DNA from: Paracoccaceae bacterium
Lineage (GTDB): Bacteria; Pseudomonadota; Alphaproteobacteria; Rhodobacterales; Rhodobacteraceae
Length of the DNA: 64,000 bases
Direction: 5' to 3'
NCBI GenBank assembly: GCA_030066905.1
Contig: JASJAR010000002.1
Span: 62,001 to 126,000, forward strand
Shown: positions 37,586-47,129 of the stretch, piece after piece
Layout: the number at the start of each line of letters is the position of its first letter
Numbering within the stretch: the first letter of the stretch is position 1
The notes under the pieces: generated by a model
What the model was told of the DNA's origin: nothing
Databases searched by the model: none
The model's input: only the letters and a program-made list of their open reading frames with translations
Translations under genes and position numbers: made by a program

Positions 37586-38419
37586 ATGGCTTACGTCCCC
37601 ACCACGCTCACCGCCCCCGACGCGGACGCCGCGCCGAAACGGCGCATCGGCGGGTTTCTTCTCAGCCGCTCGGTGCTCGCCCCACTGGCGGCGGTCGTGG
37701 TGTTTCTGTGTTTGTGGGAGTTCATCGTCTGGATCAACGGCTGGCCGAACTACCTCATGGCCTCGCCCTCGGACCTTCCGGCGGCCTATAGCCAGTTCTG
37801 GGACCTCTTTCTGGTGATGGGCTGGCAAACGCTCTGGCGCACGGTCGTGGGGCTCTTGCTGGCGGTCGCCGTCGGGGTGGGCATCGGCATGGTGATGGGG
37901 TTTTCGAAAACCATGCGGGAGGCGCTCTACCCCCTGCTCGTGGGCTTCAACGCCATCCCGAAAGCGACCGTGGTGCCGATCGTAGCGCTCCTTTTCGTCG
38001 GCGCCCATGATTTCAACACGATCCTCATCGCGTTCATGATCTCGTTCTTCCCCATCGCGGTGTCGGTCTCCATTGGGCTGTCGACCCTCGAACCCGAATA
38101 CCGGGATATCCTGCGCTCGCTTGGGGCGTCGAAGACACAGATCTTCTGGAAGATCGCCCTGCCGAAAACGCTGCCCGAATTTTTCGGGGCGCTCAAGATT
38201 GCCGTGACCCTCGCCTTCATCGGGACGAACCTCATGGAGATCGTCTCCCCCCACGGCCGCGGCCTCGGCGCGCTCTTCGACAGCGGCAAGGCGAACTCGA
38301 ACTATCCCCTGATGTTCGCCGTTCTCATCGCCTTGGCCTTCCTCGGGATCGTTCTCTACTACATCGTCGTCGTCTTGGAGAAGATCTTCGCCGGCTGGGC
38401 TGAGCGGCAGGAGACCTGA
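37586..38419 (+). CDS. NitT/TauT-type ABC importer permease
   Basis: A 277-residue permease with about six membrane helices and the coupling loop YRDILRSLGASKTQIFWKIA. It is the last gene of the three-gene importer. The SRP RNA gene starts about 45 bases downstream with no clear terminator between them. Confidence 0.9.
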   Translation: MAYVPTTLTAPDADAAPKRRIGGFLLSRSVLAPLAAVVVFLCLWEFIVWINGWPNYLMASPSDLPAAYSQFWDLFLVMGWQTLWRTVVGLLLAVAVGVGIGMVMGFSKTMREALYPLLVGFNAIPKATVVPIVALLFVGAHDFNTILIAFMISFFPIAVSVSIGLSTLEPEYRDILRSLGASKTQIFWKIALPKTLPEFFGALKIAVTLAFIGTNLMEIVSPHGRGLGALFDSGKANSNYPLMFAVLIALAFLGIVLYYIVVVLEKIFAGWAERQET

Positions 38420-38462
38420 CGGCCCGACCTTGCGAATCCGCCCCGCGGCTCGTATCTAACTC

Positions 38463-38562
38463 GTCGAGAGGTTGGCGCGGGCAGGCGCCTCGCCAACCCG
38501 GTCAGGTCCGGAAGGAAGCAGCCGTAACGAGCCCCGCTTGGGTCGTTGTCCAGCCTCTCACC
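38463..38562 (+). ncRNA. ffs: Signal recognition particle RNA (4.5S type)
   Basis: The conserved SRP domain IV sequence GGTCAGGTCCGGAAGGAAGC followed by AGCCGTAACGA is present. GAGAGGTTGG (38466-38475) pairs with CCAGCCTCTC (38550-38559) to close a rod of about 100 nt. This is the small bacterial SRP RNA that binds Ffh. The ends are estimated from the closing helix. Confidence 0.95.
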
Positions 38563-38700
38563 TTTGACCCTTTGGACGGGAGGCTTCATGGCAGAGCTTG
38601 TCACGCCCCTCCGGGTCCGCGCCTAAGCAACCGGCGCTCGGGCCCCTTCGATCCGCCCCGGCATGGCCGGGCTCTCTCAGCGTATCCAAAGGGCAATACA

Positions 38701-39747
38701 TTGACAGATTTCACACTTGCCGACCTCGGATGGTCGGCCGTCTTCCAGTCGCAACTCGACCTTGAAGACATCGAGACCGCACGTCCTGCGCGCGTCGCGG
38801 CAATCCAGCGCGACCGGGCGGTCGTTCTCATGCCCGAGGGGCCGGAAACGGTGACCTTTCCGGGCCATCTCTCGGCCGGCGATGTCGCCGTTGGCGATTG
38901 GGTGCTCCTGGAGCCCGACACCGCGCGCATTGCACGGCTCCTCGACCGGGCGACCGAGATCGCGCGAAAGGCGGCCGGCGAGGCGGCGCGGCGCCAGCTC
39001 ATCGCGGCCAATGTCGATACGCTGGGCATCGTCACGGCAGCTTCGGCGGAGTTCTCCGCCCCACGCATCGAGCGCTATCTGGTGATCGCGGCCAATGCGG
39101 GGGGCCAACCGCTGGTGATCCTCACCAAGGCCGACCTCGCCGACCCCAGCCCCTATCTCGACGCGCTCCGCGATGTCTCCCGCGACTGCCCGGTGGTCAC
39201 GGTCGATGCCCGGTCCCCCGAGGCCGCCAAGGAGGTCGCCGCGTGGACAGGCCGGGGCCGGACGCTGGCGCTCGTCGGCTCGTCCGGGGTGGGCAAGACG
39301 ACGCTCACGAACGCGCTCACCGGCCGGGCCGAGGCGACCGCGTCCGTGCGCGAGGACGACCAGAGGGGCCGGCACACGACGACCTTTCGGGCGCTCCGCC
39401 CGATCCTCGGCGGCGGCTGGATCGTCGACACGCCGGGGATGCGCGAGGTGGGGCTCGTCGAGGCGGGCGACGGGATCGGCGAGGTCTTCGCCGATATCGA
39501 AGCGCTCGCCGAGGGTTGCCGGTTTCGCGATTGCAGCCATACCGGCGAGCCGGGCTGCGCGGTGGCCGCCGCCATTGAGACCGGCACGCTCGACCCCGCC
39601 CGTCTCGACCGCTGGCGCCGCCTCGTCGCGGAGGATGCGCGCGCGAGCGAAACGGTCGCCGAGGCGCGGGCCCGCGACAAACGCTTCGGCAAGGTCGTGC
39701 GCAGGATTGTCGCCGAGCGAAAACGGCGGGATGGCCCGGGCCGTTAG
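38701..39747 (+). CDS. rsgA: RsgA, ribosome small-subunit-dependent GTPase
   Basis: A 348-residue circularly permuted GTPase that acts in 30S subunit maturation. After an OB-fold the G motifs come in the order G4 TKAD (142-145), G1 GSSGVGKT (193-200), G3 DTPGM (about 243-247). The zinc site CRFRDCSHTGEPGC (Cys273, Cys278, His280, Cys286) follows. The start is TTG at 38701 with AAAGGG upstream; the frame further upstream crosses the SRP RNA region and is not coding. Confidence 0.93.
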   Translation: MTDFTLADLGWSAVFQSQLDLEDIETARPARVAAIQRDRAVVLMPEGPETVTFPGHLSAGDVAVGDWVLLEPDTARIARLLDRATEIARKAAGEAARRQLIAANVDTLGIVTAASAEFSAPRIERYLVIAANAGGQPLVILTKADLADPSPYLDALRDVSRDCPVVTVDARSPEAAKEVAAWTGRGRTLALVGSSGVGKTTLTNALTGRAEATASVREDDQRGRHTTTFRALRPILGGGWIVDTPGMREVGLVEAGDGIGEVFADIEALAEGCRFRDCSHTGEPGCAVAAAIETGTLDPARLDRWRRLVAEDARASETVAEARARDKRFGKVVRRIVAERKRRDGPGR

Positions 39748-39765
39748 GCCGGAACGAGGCGGGCT

Positions 39766-39821
39766 TGCCAGACGCAGTGCCATACGCTTTGCAGACACTT
39801 TGCCATACGTTTGGCAGACAC
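39766..39821. repeat. Short tandem repeat, about 2.5 units of 23 bases
   Basis: TGCCATACG-N5-CAGACAC occurs at 39778-39798 and 39801-39821, with TGCCAGACGCAG just before as a partial unit. TGCCA and TGGCA inside the last unit also form an inverted repeat. It lies between convergent rsgA and the small membrane gene. Confidence 0.55.
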
Positions 39822-39826
39822 CCGTT

Positions 39827-40144
39827 TCAGGCCCAGACCATCGCCCAGCCGTAGAAGCCCAGGAGGCCCGCCAGAAGCGCCAGCGCCAGCCAGAACGGGA
39901 CCGCCGAGACCCGGCGGATTCCCGAGCCCTTCGGCCAGCCGCGCCCGATGGCGAGGGTGGCAACACCCAACAGCCCCGCCACCGCCTGCCAGCCGAGGAA
40001 CAGGCCGACCCGGTTGATGCCTCGGGTGAACCCCTCGCCTGAAGGCGGGGCGCCCCAGGCCCCAACAACCGACCAGCCATAGGCCAGGACCCAGAGCGTC
40101 AGCAGCATGGCCAGAAGCCACAAGGGCCTTGATTTTTCAGCCAA
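39827..40144 (-). CDS. Small membrane protein overlapping the ankyrin gene
   Basis: A 105-residue protein with about three hydrophobic stretches (residues 8-30, 45-66 and 84-104) and no recognised family. The start is TTG at 40144, overlapping the end of the ankyrin gene by 8 bases, with GGAGG six bases before it. This good ribosome-binding site inside the preceding gene supports a coupled two-gene unit. Confidence 0.6.
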   Translation of the reverse strand: MAEKSRPLWLLAMLLTLWVLAYGWSVVGAWGAPPSGEGFTRGINRVGLFLGWQAVAGLLGVATLAIGRGWPKGSGIRRVSAVPFWLALALLAGLLGFYGWAMVWA

Positions 40145-41672
40145 TTCCGTCCTCCGTCACCTGCCCCGGATGCGCCTCGCCCCAGTCGGCGAGAAAGGCC
40201 GCCATTTCCGGCTGACCGGCCAGTTCGATGGCCGGACGCGGCAGCGCGACGCCTTCTTCGAGGGCCAGTCGCGCGCAGCCGATATGGTCGCGGGTCTCCC
40301 GCTCCGGGCAGTTCTCCGAGCCGTGGATGATGGTCGAAAGAAGCGTCCCCCCATAGCCGTTGATATGCGACAGATCGGGCTTCAGCGACAGAAAGTACGC
40401 CATTACCTCCGGCAGCCCCTCCCAGCCAGCGATCTGCACCGGGGTGAGGCCCATGTCGTCGGGCCGGTCCCATTCGAGCCCGGCCTCGATCAGCCGGCGG
40501 ACATGATCGAGCGCGCCGGGCTGATGCAGGATCGCGCGGACCATGTTGCGGAGCTCGTCGGGCAGGCGTGCAGGATCGATGTATTCGCCCGACAGCACCT
40601 CGCCATCGGCGATTCGCGCCAACCGGGCGATCTCGGGCGGCAGATCCACCGCGCCGCCTGCGGCCGCGATCTCGTCCGTGACCTCGGCGTTGCCGTAGAC
40701 ACGCGCCATCTCATAGGGCGTGAGCCCGTCGAACCGCGCGGCCGGATCGGCTCCGGCGTCGAGGAGAAGGCGCGCCATCTTCGCATCGTTCATCCGTCGC
40801 GCGGCCTGGTGGAGGGCGGTCACATGGTCCACCGGCTGGCCGGAGGGATGGTCGGGGACCCAGCCCTCGTTGGGGTCGGCCCCGGCAGCCAGGAGCTTCT
40901 CGACCGCCAGATGGTCGTTGAAGTCCATAGCCCTGAGAAGCGCATTGGTGCCCGTGGGATCGGCCCCATGGGCAAGAAGGAGGTCCAGCCCCTCGTGATG
41001 GCCCAACTCGGTGGAGTGGTAGAGGCTTTCGTTGTCGTTGGGGTTCGCTCCCCGCTCCAAGAGCCAGCGCGCGAGCGTTACGTTGCCTGCATGGCCGAGC
41101 GCGCCGTAGAGTGCTGAAAGCAAATGCTCCGACCCGGGCTCGGCCGGATAGCCATCGTTCACATCCGCCCCGGCATCGACAAGCATCTCGGCAATCGAAA
41201 GCATGCCGTCCCGGTCCGCACCGGGACCACTGTGATGTTGAGAGAACGCAAGATGCAGGATCGGACGGCGCACCCCGATTAACCGCGTTGCCGCGCCCCG
41301 GTCGCGCGCCAACGCTTCGGCCACCTTGTCGGCGCGATAGAGCGCGATCTGCAGGCCGAGATTGTCGTCTTCAAGGTTCGGGTCGGCAGACAGAAGTGCC
41401 TCCGTCACCCAGTGTTGCCCGAAATAGAGCGCCATCTTCAGCCGCTCGGCCCGCTTCTCGCGGTCCATCTCCGCGACCTCCGCGCAGAGCTTCAGCTTCG
41501 GCCAACTCGCCTCGCCCGCCTCGCGGGCGACGACATGGAGCGCCTCCGTATGGCGCAAGCTTGTGGCCTCGGGCAACACCGCGCGAACCCGTGCCCATGC
41601 GGCCTCCTCGCCGGCCTCGAAGGCCCGGCGGAGTTTCTTCGCCTCCCGGCGATAGCGATCAAGTGATGACAT
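40137..41672 (-). CDS. Ankyrin-repeat protein
   Basis: A 511-residue cytoplasmic protein with several ankyrin repeats, recognisable as LLxAGADPN-type turns: MLVDAGADVND, LLERGANPND, LLLAHGADPTG, LLAAGADPNEG and LLLDAGADPAA. The N-terminal 90 residues are helical and charged. Ankyrin proteins bind other proteins; the partner is unknown. No signal peptide was seen. The start at MSSLDRYRR follows a purine-rich GGAGGGAACC. It is divergent from dnaX and coupled to a small membrane protein. Confidence 0.85.
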   Translation of the reverse strand: MSSLDRYRREAKKLRRAFEAGEEAAWARVRAVLPEATSLRHTEALHVVAREAGEASWPKLKLCAEVAEMDREKRAERLKMALYFGQHWVTEALLSADPNLEDDNLGLQIALYRADKVAEALARDRGAATRLIGVRRPILHLAFSQHHSGPGADRDGMLSIAEMLVDAGADVNDGYPAEPGSEHLLSALYGALGHAGNVTLARWLLERGANPNDNESLYHSTELGHHEGLDLLLAHGADPTGTNALLRAMDFNDHLAVEKLLAAGADPNEGWVPDHPSGQPVDHVTALHQAARRMNDAKMARLLLDAGADPAARFDGLTPYEMARVYGNAEVTDEIAAAGGAVDLPPEIARLARIADGEVLSGEYIDPARLPDELRNMVRAILHQPGALDHVRRLIEAGLEWDRPDDMGLTPVQIAGWEGLPEVMAYFLSLKPDLSHINGYGGTLLSTIIHGSENCPERETRDHIGCARLALEEGVALPRPAIELAGQPEMAAFLADWGEAHPGQVTEDGIG

Positions 41673-41876
41673 AGTGGTTCCCTCCGTCTCGCCCGATGGT
41701 CCGCTCTCCGGGCTGGAGATCACCGTATGGGTGGATCGTCTTCCAAAGGGGTGCCGTCAGGCTTTCCGCGGACCGGGATGCCGCCCCAAGCGGCGCCACG
41801 AGATTACGTCGTTCGCGCAGCGCAAACAACCGTCGTTTCGGTTGAGGCCCCCGGTGCGGCGTCCTAACCTTGCGAA

Positions 41877-43619
41877 ATGACCGAATCCGGCGCCTACCAG
41901 GTCCTCGCCCGCAAATACCGCCCCGCCACCTTCGCCGACCTCATCGGCCAAGACGCGATGGTGCGAACGCTCAAGAACGCCTTTGCCGCCGACCGCATCG
42001 CCCAGGCCTTCATCATGACGGGCATCCGCGGCACCGGCAAAACCACCACCGCCCGGATTATCGCCAAGGGGCTCAATTGCATCGGCCCGGACGGCGACGG
42101 CGGGCCGACCACAGAGCCATGCGGGGTCTGTGAGCACTGCACGGCGATCACCGAGGATCGCCACGTCGATGTCTACGAGATAGACGCGGCCTCCCGCACC
42201 GGGGTCGACGACATCCGCGAGATCATCGACAGCGTGGCCTACCGGGCAACCTCGGCGCGCTATAAGGTCTATATCATCGACGAAGTGCACATGCTGTCGC
42301 GCAATGCCTTCAACGCGCTTCTAAAGACGCTCGAAGAACCACCCGACCATGTGAAGTTCATCTTTGCGACTACCGAGATCCGCAAAGTGCCCGTAACGGT
42401 GCTGTCGCGCTGCCAGCGCTTCGATCTCAGACGCATCGAGCCAGAGGTGATGCTGGCCCATCTTCGGGACATCGCGACCCGGGAGGGGGGCGCGATTGCG
42501 GAGGACGCTCTTGCGCTTCTGGTGCGGGCGGCAGAAGGCTCGGTGCGCGACGCGATGAGCCTCCTCGACCAGGCGATCGCACAGGGAACCGGAGAGACCG
42601 GGGCGACGGAGGTCCGGGCGATGCTGGGGCTCGCCGATCGCGGCCGTATTCTCGACCTCTTCGACCTCATCATGAAGGGCGATGCCGCGGGCGCATTGAA
42701 CGAGCTCTCGGCACAATATGCCGATGGCGCCGACCCGGTGGCCATTCTGCGCGACCTCGCCGAAGTCACCCATTGGATCAGCGTTACCCAGATCACCCCG
42801 GAGGCCGCCGACGATCCCACGATCTCCCCCGACGAGCGCGACCGGGGCCGGGCGATGGCCGAGGGTCTGCCGATGCGGGTGCTGTCCCGGTCCTGGGGCA
42901 TGCTCGTGAAGGCGCTCGAGGAGGTCGGCCGGGCCCCGAACGCGATGATGGCCGCCGAAATGGCGGTGATCCGGCTTACCCATGTGGCCGACCTGCCAGC
43001 GCCCGAAGAACTCGTCCGCAAGCTTCGCGACATGCCAGCCGGGCCGCAGCCGGCGGGGCCGGGCGGCGGCTCCGCAAGACGCGAAGGGGCGTCCCCGCCG
43101 CCGCCGCCATCGGGCGCCACCGCGCCGCAGCCAACCGCCGGCCCGACGGCGCTCGCCGTCCAGCCCGCCACAGAGACCGCGCTCGCGCGCTTTCAGACCT
43201 TCGAACAGGTCGTCGCCCTGATCGAAACCCGCCGCGACGCACAGCTTCTCTTTCAGGTCCGCGACTTCGTCCGCCTCGTTTCCTACGCGCCGGGCCGCAT
43301 CGAGTTCGAACCGGCCCCCGGCGCGCCGGCCGATCTCGCGCAGCGCCTTGGTCAGCGGCTCCAGACCTGGACGGGAGTGCGCTGGGGCGTCTCCGTTGTC
43401 GCCGAAGGCGGCGCACAGACGATCTCGGAGGTGAGAGGTGCGGCCGACAAGGCGCTTCGGGAGGAGGCCATGGAAGACCCGTTGGTCCGGGCGGTGTTCG
43501 ATGCCTTTCCGCAAGCCAGGATCGGAGCTATCAAGACACCGGAGGCCCTCGCCGCCGAAGCCGCCTCCGAGGCGCTGGCGGAGGTCGAGGACGAATGGGA
43601 CCCCTTCGAAGAGGATTGA
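41877..43619 (+). CDS. dnaX: DnaX, DNA polymerase III subunit gamma/tau
   Basis: A 580-residue clamp-loader ATPase. Near the N-terminus are VLARKYRPATF, the Walker A GIRGTGKTTTARI, a zinc site CGVCEHC and Walker B YIIDEVHMLS. The middle holds clamp-loader domain III and a Pro-rich linker, and the C-terminal tau region should bind the polymerase. It leads the conserved block dnaX-ybaB-recR. No obvious programmed frameshift site was noted. Confidence 0.95.
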   Translation: MTESGAYQVLARKYRPATFADLIGQDAMVRTLKNAFAADRIAQAFIMTGIRGTGKTTTARIIAKGLNCIGPDGDGGPTTEPCGVCEHCTAITEDRHVDVYEIDAASRTGVDDIREIIDSVAYRATSARYKVYIIDEVHMLSRNAFNALLKTLEEPPDHVKFIFATTEIRKVPVTVLSRCQRFDLRRIEPEVMLAHLRDIATREGGAIAEDALALLVRAAEGSVRDAMSLLDQAIAQGTGETGATEVRAMLGLADRGRILDLFDLIMKGDAAGALNELSAQYADGADPVAILRDLAEVTHWISVTQITPEAADDPTISPDERDRGRAMAEGLPMRVLSRSWGMLVKALEEVGRAPNAMMAAEMAVIRLTHVADLPAPEELVRKLRDMPAGPQPAGPGGGSARREGASPPPPPSGATAPQPTAGPTALAVQPATETALARFQTFEQVVALIETRRDAQLLFQVRDFVRLVSYAPGRIEFEPAPGAPADLAQRLGQRLQTWTGVRWGVSVVAEGGAQTISEVRGAADKALREEAMEDPLVRAVFDAFPQARIGAIKTPEALAAEAASEALAEVEDEWDPFEED

Positions 43620-43623
43620 CCGC

Positions 43624-43968
43624 ATGTTCAAAGGATTGGGCGGCATTGGCGATATGGCCAAGATGATGGGCCAGGCTAAGGAAATGCAGGAACGGATGTC
43701 GGAGCTTCAGAAAGAGCTCGCCACCACGCCGATCCAGGGAGAGAGCGGCGCCGGCCTCGTTAAGGCCACGGCCAGCGCCAAAGGTGTGCTCACCGGGCTC
43801 GACATCGACCCTTCCATTTTCAACGCCGAGGAGAAGGAAGTCGTCGAGGACCTGATCCTGGCAGCGATCAAGGATGCGCAGGACAAGGCGGCGGCGCACC
43901 AACAAGCCGAGCTTCAGAAACTCAGCCAGGACTTCGGGTTTCCCGCCGACATGAAGCTGCCGTTCTGA
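43624..43968 (+). CDS. ybaB: YbaB/EbfC nucleoid-associated protein
   Basis: A 114-residue DNA-binding protein. It begins with [19 protein letters not shown], the family's helical start, and contains [19 protein letters not shown] and [15 protein letters not shown]. It lies 4 bases after dnaX and 4 before recR, the standard order in bacteria. Confidence 0.94.
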   Translation: MFKGLGGIGDMAKMMGQAKEMQERMSELQKELATTPIQGESGAGLVKATASAKGVLTGLDIDPSIFNAEEKEVVEDLILAAIKDAQDKAAAHQQAELQKLSQDFGFPADMKLPF

Positions 43969-43972
43969 CCGC

Positions 43973-44569
43973 ATGAACGAGGCGCCAGCCGAGATCGAGG
44001 CGCTCATCGAGATGATGGCGAAACTGCCGGGGCTCGGCCCGCGGTCCGCCCGTCGAGCTGTATTGCATTTGATCGCCAAGCGCGGCCAGCTTATGACACC
44101 GCTGTCCGAGGCCATGGGCGCGGTCGCCGCCTCGGCGCGAGAGTGCCTCAACTGCGGCAACATCTCTTCGGGCGATATCTGCGGCATCTGTGACAGCGAA
44201 AAGCGCGCCACGGGGGAGATCTGCGTCGTCGGGGACGTGGCCGATCTCTGGGCGATGGAGCGCGCGGGCGTGTTCAAGGGGCGCTACCATGTCCTCGGCG
44301 GGATGCTTTCGGCGCTCGACGCGATCGGACCGGATGAGCTGCGCATCCCGAAACTCATCGACCGCGTCGCGACCGAGGGCATCGAAGAGGTGATCCTCGC
44401 CCTCGACGCCACGGTCGACGGCCAGACCACCGCCCATTACATCGCCGACGCCCTGGAAGGCCGCTGCCGCGTCACGTCGCTTGCCCAGGGGGTCCCGGTT
44501 GGGGGCGAGTTGGACTATCTCGACGACGGCACGATTTCCGCCGCCCTCCGCGCCCGGAAGTCGGTTTGA
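43973..44569 (+). CDS. recR: RecR, recombination mediator
   Basis: A 198-residue protein acting with RecF/RecO to load RecA. It has an N-terminal helix-hairpin-helix ([16 protein letters not shown]), a zinc site [16 protein letters not shown] and a Toprim domain ([14 protein letters not shown]). The stop overlaps a TTG start of the Nudix gene. Confidence 0.95.
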   Translation: MNEAPAEIEALIEMMAKLPGLGPRSARRAVLHLIAKRGQLMTPLSEAMGAVAASARECLNCGNISSGDICGICDSEKRATGEICVVGDVADLWAMERAGVFKGRYHVLGGMLSALDAIGPDELRIPKLIDRVATEGIEEVILALDATVDGQTTAHYIADALEGRCRVTSLAQGVPVGGELDYLDDGTISAALRARKSV

Positions 44570-44979
44570 CCGGCGCCTTCGCGGGCGCGAAACTCGCCAT
44601 TCTCGTGGGCGAGCAGATCGTCATCATCTTGCGCGACGACAAGCCCGATATCCCATGGCCGGGCTACTGGGACCTGCCCGGCGGAGCGCGAGACGGCAGC
44701 GAGAGCCCTCAGACCTGCGTCTTGCGCGAAACCCGCGAGGAATTGGGCCTTGTCTTCAAGCCAAACGATCTGGCCTATGCCCGCCACTATGCCGCGAGCC
44801 CCGGACCGGCATGGTTCTACGCTCTGGAGGCCCCAGGGCTCGGTCGTAGCGACATCCGCTTCGGCGACGAGGGGCAGCGCTGGGCATTCGCCCCGCTGGC
44901 GTGGTATGTCGAGGCTCCTGATGTGATCCCCCATCACCGCGACTGGGTGGCCGCCTATCTCGGTGAACGACGGGCCTAG
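44566..44979 (+). CDS. Nudix hydrolase
   Basis: A 137-residue protein with a Nudix box, [12 protein letters not shown] then RETREELGL, fitting G-x5-E-x7-RE-x2-EE-xG closely. It likely hydrolyses a nucleoside diphosphate derivative. The start is TTG at 44566 overlapping the recR stop (TTGA), so translation is coupled; no ATG gives the first beta strand. The substrate is unknown. Confidence 0.8.
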   Translation: MTGAFAGAKLAILVGEQIVIILRDDKPDIPWPGYWDLPGGARDGSESPQTCVLRETREELGLVFKPNDLAYARHYAASPGPAWFYALEAPGLGRSDIRFGDEGQRWAFAPLAWYVEAPDVIPHHRDWVAAYLGERRA

Positions 44980-45030
44980 TCGGAAACTCCGCGCAAGTTC
45001 CGGTCCCGCGATCGGCGCGCGAGGCCCGCC

Positions 45031-45780
45031 CTACTTCTCTTCGTCGTCCTCGTCCGCGCCCTCGGGCAGATTGAAGAAGCTGTCCGCATCGGGCAACGCC
45101 TCGTCTTCCTTGTCGGGCTCCTCGGCCTCCGACAGCGTGAAGGTCTCGAGCCCCGAGATCGCCGTGGGAATTTTCGGCTCCGGGTCCATGCCCAGCGACT
45201 GCTCGGTCGAGACGAGCTTGCGCCGCTCATCGTCCGACATCACCTCGCCTTCCCTGGCCTTCTTCGCGTTCGCCTTCTGAACGGCGGCATCGAGCTCGGT
45301 CTGTTTCGTCAAACCGAGAGCGACGGGGTCGACCGGCTGGATCGAGGAGATGTTCCAGTGCGTCCGGTCGCGGATCGACTGGATGGTCGGCTTCGTGGTG
45401 CCCACGAGCTTCGAGATTTGCCCGTCGGTGAGTTCGGGGTGAAACTTCACGAGCCAGAGGATCGCCGCGGGCCGATCCTGCCGCTTCGAGAGCGGCGTGT
45501 AGCGCGGGCCACGGCGCTTTTCCTCTCCCACGGCGGCGGCGTAGAATTTCAGCTTGAGCTTATAGAGCGGGTCCTTCTCGCCCTTCTCGATCTCTTCAGG
45601 CTCGAGCTGATTGTTTTGAACTGGGTCGAACCCCTTGACGCCGGTCGCAACGTCACCATCGGCGATGCCCTGGACCTCAAGCTCGTGTAGCCCGCAAAAA
45701 TCAGCGATCTGCTTGAAGCTCAGCGTGGTATTGTCGACGAGCCACACCGCGGTGGCCTTGGCCATGATCGGTTTGTTCAT
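45031..45780 (-). CDS. trcR: TrcR, DUF1013 cell-cycle transcriptional regulator
   Basis: A 249-residue alphaproteobacterial protein. It begins MNKPIMAKATAVWLVDNTTL and continues with FKQIADFCGLHELEVQGIAD, which is near-invariant in the DUF1013 family. It has two HTH-like stretches (around residues 20-40 and 115-140) and an acidic C-terminal tail. TrcR is described as a cell-cycle transcriptional regulator that associates with RNA polymerase. No operon partner; the next gene upstream is the COQ9-family gene. Confidence 0.9.
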   Translation of the reverse strand: MNKPIMAKATAVWLVDNTTLSFKQIADFCGLHELEVQGIADGDVATGVKGFDPVQNNQLEPEEIEKGEKDPLYKLKLKFYAAAVGEEKRRGPRYTPLSKRQDRPAAILWLVKFHPELTDGQISKLVGTTKPTIQSIRDRTHWNISSIQPVDPVALGLTKQTELDAAVQKANAKKAREGEVMSDDERRKLVSTEQSLGMDPEPKIPTAISGLETFTLSEAEEPDKEDEALPDADSFFNLPEGADEDDEEK

Positions 45781-45919
45781 CGCCTCTCTCCTTTCAGACG
45801 GTCTTTCCCCGGCGCCTGACCCGGCTGGCCCTTTGGGCCGTTTCCACGATGTCGGGGAAGTCCCGTTGGATATAGGACGCCGCGCGGGGAAGCGAAAGAC
45901 CCAATTCGGCGTCCGTCGG

Positions 45920-46618
45920 TCAGGTGCCGTCCCGCGGGCCCGCCCAGAAGCCCGGGAGATCAGCCCGCGGCACCGCCATCGGCGGGCGAACCTTCGCCAG
46001 CGCGTTTTTGGCGGCCTGCGCCAGCGGCCCGACGATCGGCGCCGCTCGGATCTCAGACTTCACCTTCTCGATCTGCATTACATCGTCGATGCGCCGGTCG
46101 ATGAAGGCGCGGGTGTTCACGTGTCCGGGGCTGTCGTCGCCAAGCCAGTAGAGCACGGTCGCCGCCCAGACCCCCGAAAGCGTGGCGCGCTTGGTATACC
46201 AGTTGTAATCGTCGGAAGCGTCGCCAAGCGCGGTCCAGACCGCGTCGGCGGTCTGCCAGACGGCCTTGGCACTGTCGCCGGCATGGTGTGGTAGAGCAAA
46301 GAGCGTTGCAGCACGCCGCGCCGCCTCCTTGTCGTCGATGACCTCAAGCCTGATCCAGAGCGCCTCTGCCACCTTGTCGCGAAACCGAAGATCGGCGAAT
46401 TCGGCCGTCTTCAGCCCCGCGCGCATCAACGCATCGCCCCGGTCGTGATAGGCAAGCGCAAGATCGACCGCGCCGCGCGGGCAGGCGGCCTCGGCAAGGC
46501 CACGGTCGGCGCCGACTTCCTCCACGGCGGTCCGGAACACCTTCGGAGACCACCCGTCGAACGCCACATGGGGCAGGGCCGCATCGAGCAATTTCTCTTT
46601 CAGCGTCAACTCTTCCAC
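45920..46618 (-). CDS. COQ9-family protein (ubiquinone biosynthesis accessory factor)
   Basis: A 232-residue protein of the COQ9/TetR-like fold. Recognisable blocks are LLDAALPHVAFDGWSP, a C-terminal WYTKRATLSGVWAATVLYWL and FIDRRIDDVMQIEKVKS. In mitochondria and alphaproteobacteria COQ9 helps the COQ7-type hydroxylase handle lipid intermediates. The start is GTG at 46618 with AAGGA upstream. It is divergent from rpsU. Confidence 0.88.
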   Translation of the reverse strand: MEELTLKEKLLDAALPHVAFDGWSPKVFRTAVEEVGADRGLAEAACPRGAVDLALAYHDRGDALMRAGLKTAEFADLRFRDKVAEALWIRLEVIDDKEAARRAATLFALPHHAGDSAKAVWQTADAVWTALGDASDDYNWYTKRATLSGVWAATVLYWLGDDSPGHVNTRAFIDRRIDDVMQIEKVKSEIRAAPIVGPLAQAAKNALAKVRPPMAVPRADLPGFWAGPRDGT

Positions 46619-46726
46619 GATCTTTCCTTCCGCTTTCGTCGCCGGTGGACAACCTAAGGCGGCTTTGCTATACGGCCACTTCCTGCAAATGACGCAACTC
46701 AAACCTAGGAAGGTGGTGACCCCACT

Positions 46727-46933
46727 ATGCAGGTCAGTGTCCGCGACAACAATGTTGATCAGGCGCTCCGCGCGCTGAAGAAAAAGCTCCAGCGCGAAGG
46801 CGTGTTCCGCGAGATGAAGCTCCGGCAGCATTTCGAAAAACCGTCGGAGAAGCGCGCGCGCGAGAAGGCCGAGGCGATCCGCCGGGCCAGAAAGCTCGCA
46901 CGGAAGAAGGCCCAGCGCGAAGGCATGCTCTGA
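46727..46933 (+). CDS. rpsU: RpsU, 30S ribosomal protein S21
   Basis: A 68-residue basic protein beginning [20 protein letters not shown], the S21 signature, with an Arg/Lys-rich helical tail. It takes part in translation initiation on the 30S subunit. It is a single gene followed 40 bases later by a strong terminator. Confidence 0.96.
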   Translation: MQVSVRDNNVDQALRALKKKLQREGVFREMKLRQHFEKPSEKRAREKAEAIRRARKLARKKAQREGML

Positions 46934-46972
46934 AACTTGAAGACGCTGGAGCGGCCCCGCGCCGTTCGAAAG

Positions 46973-47011
46973 ACGACCCCCGAGGCTGACGCCCGGGGGT
47001 TTGTCGTTTTT
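46973..47011 (+). terminator. Rho-independent terminator after rpsU
   Basis: ACGAC and CCCCG pair with CGGGG and GTCGT around an 11-base loop, and a run of T follows. Confidence 0.85.
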
Positions 47012-47129
47012 GGTAGTTAAAGCACCGGGGCCTGCCCTCAGCCCCGGTTGACACCGACCTACTCGCGGGTACCGTGACGAGACCTCTGAGCACAGGCGAT
47101 CCAGGGCTTGCTTTTCGTTGGAGCAAATC

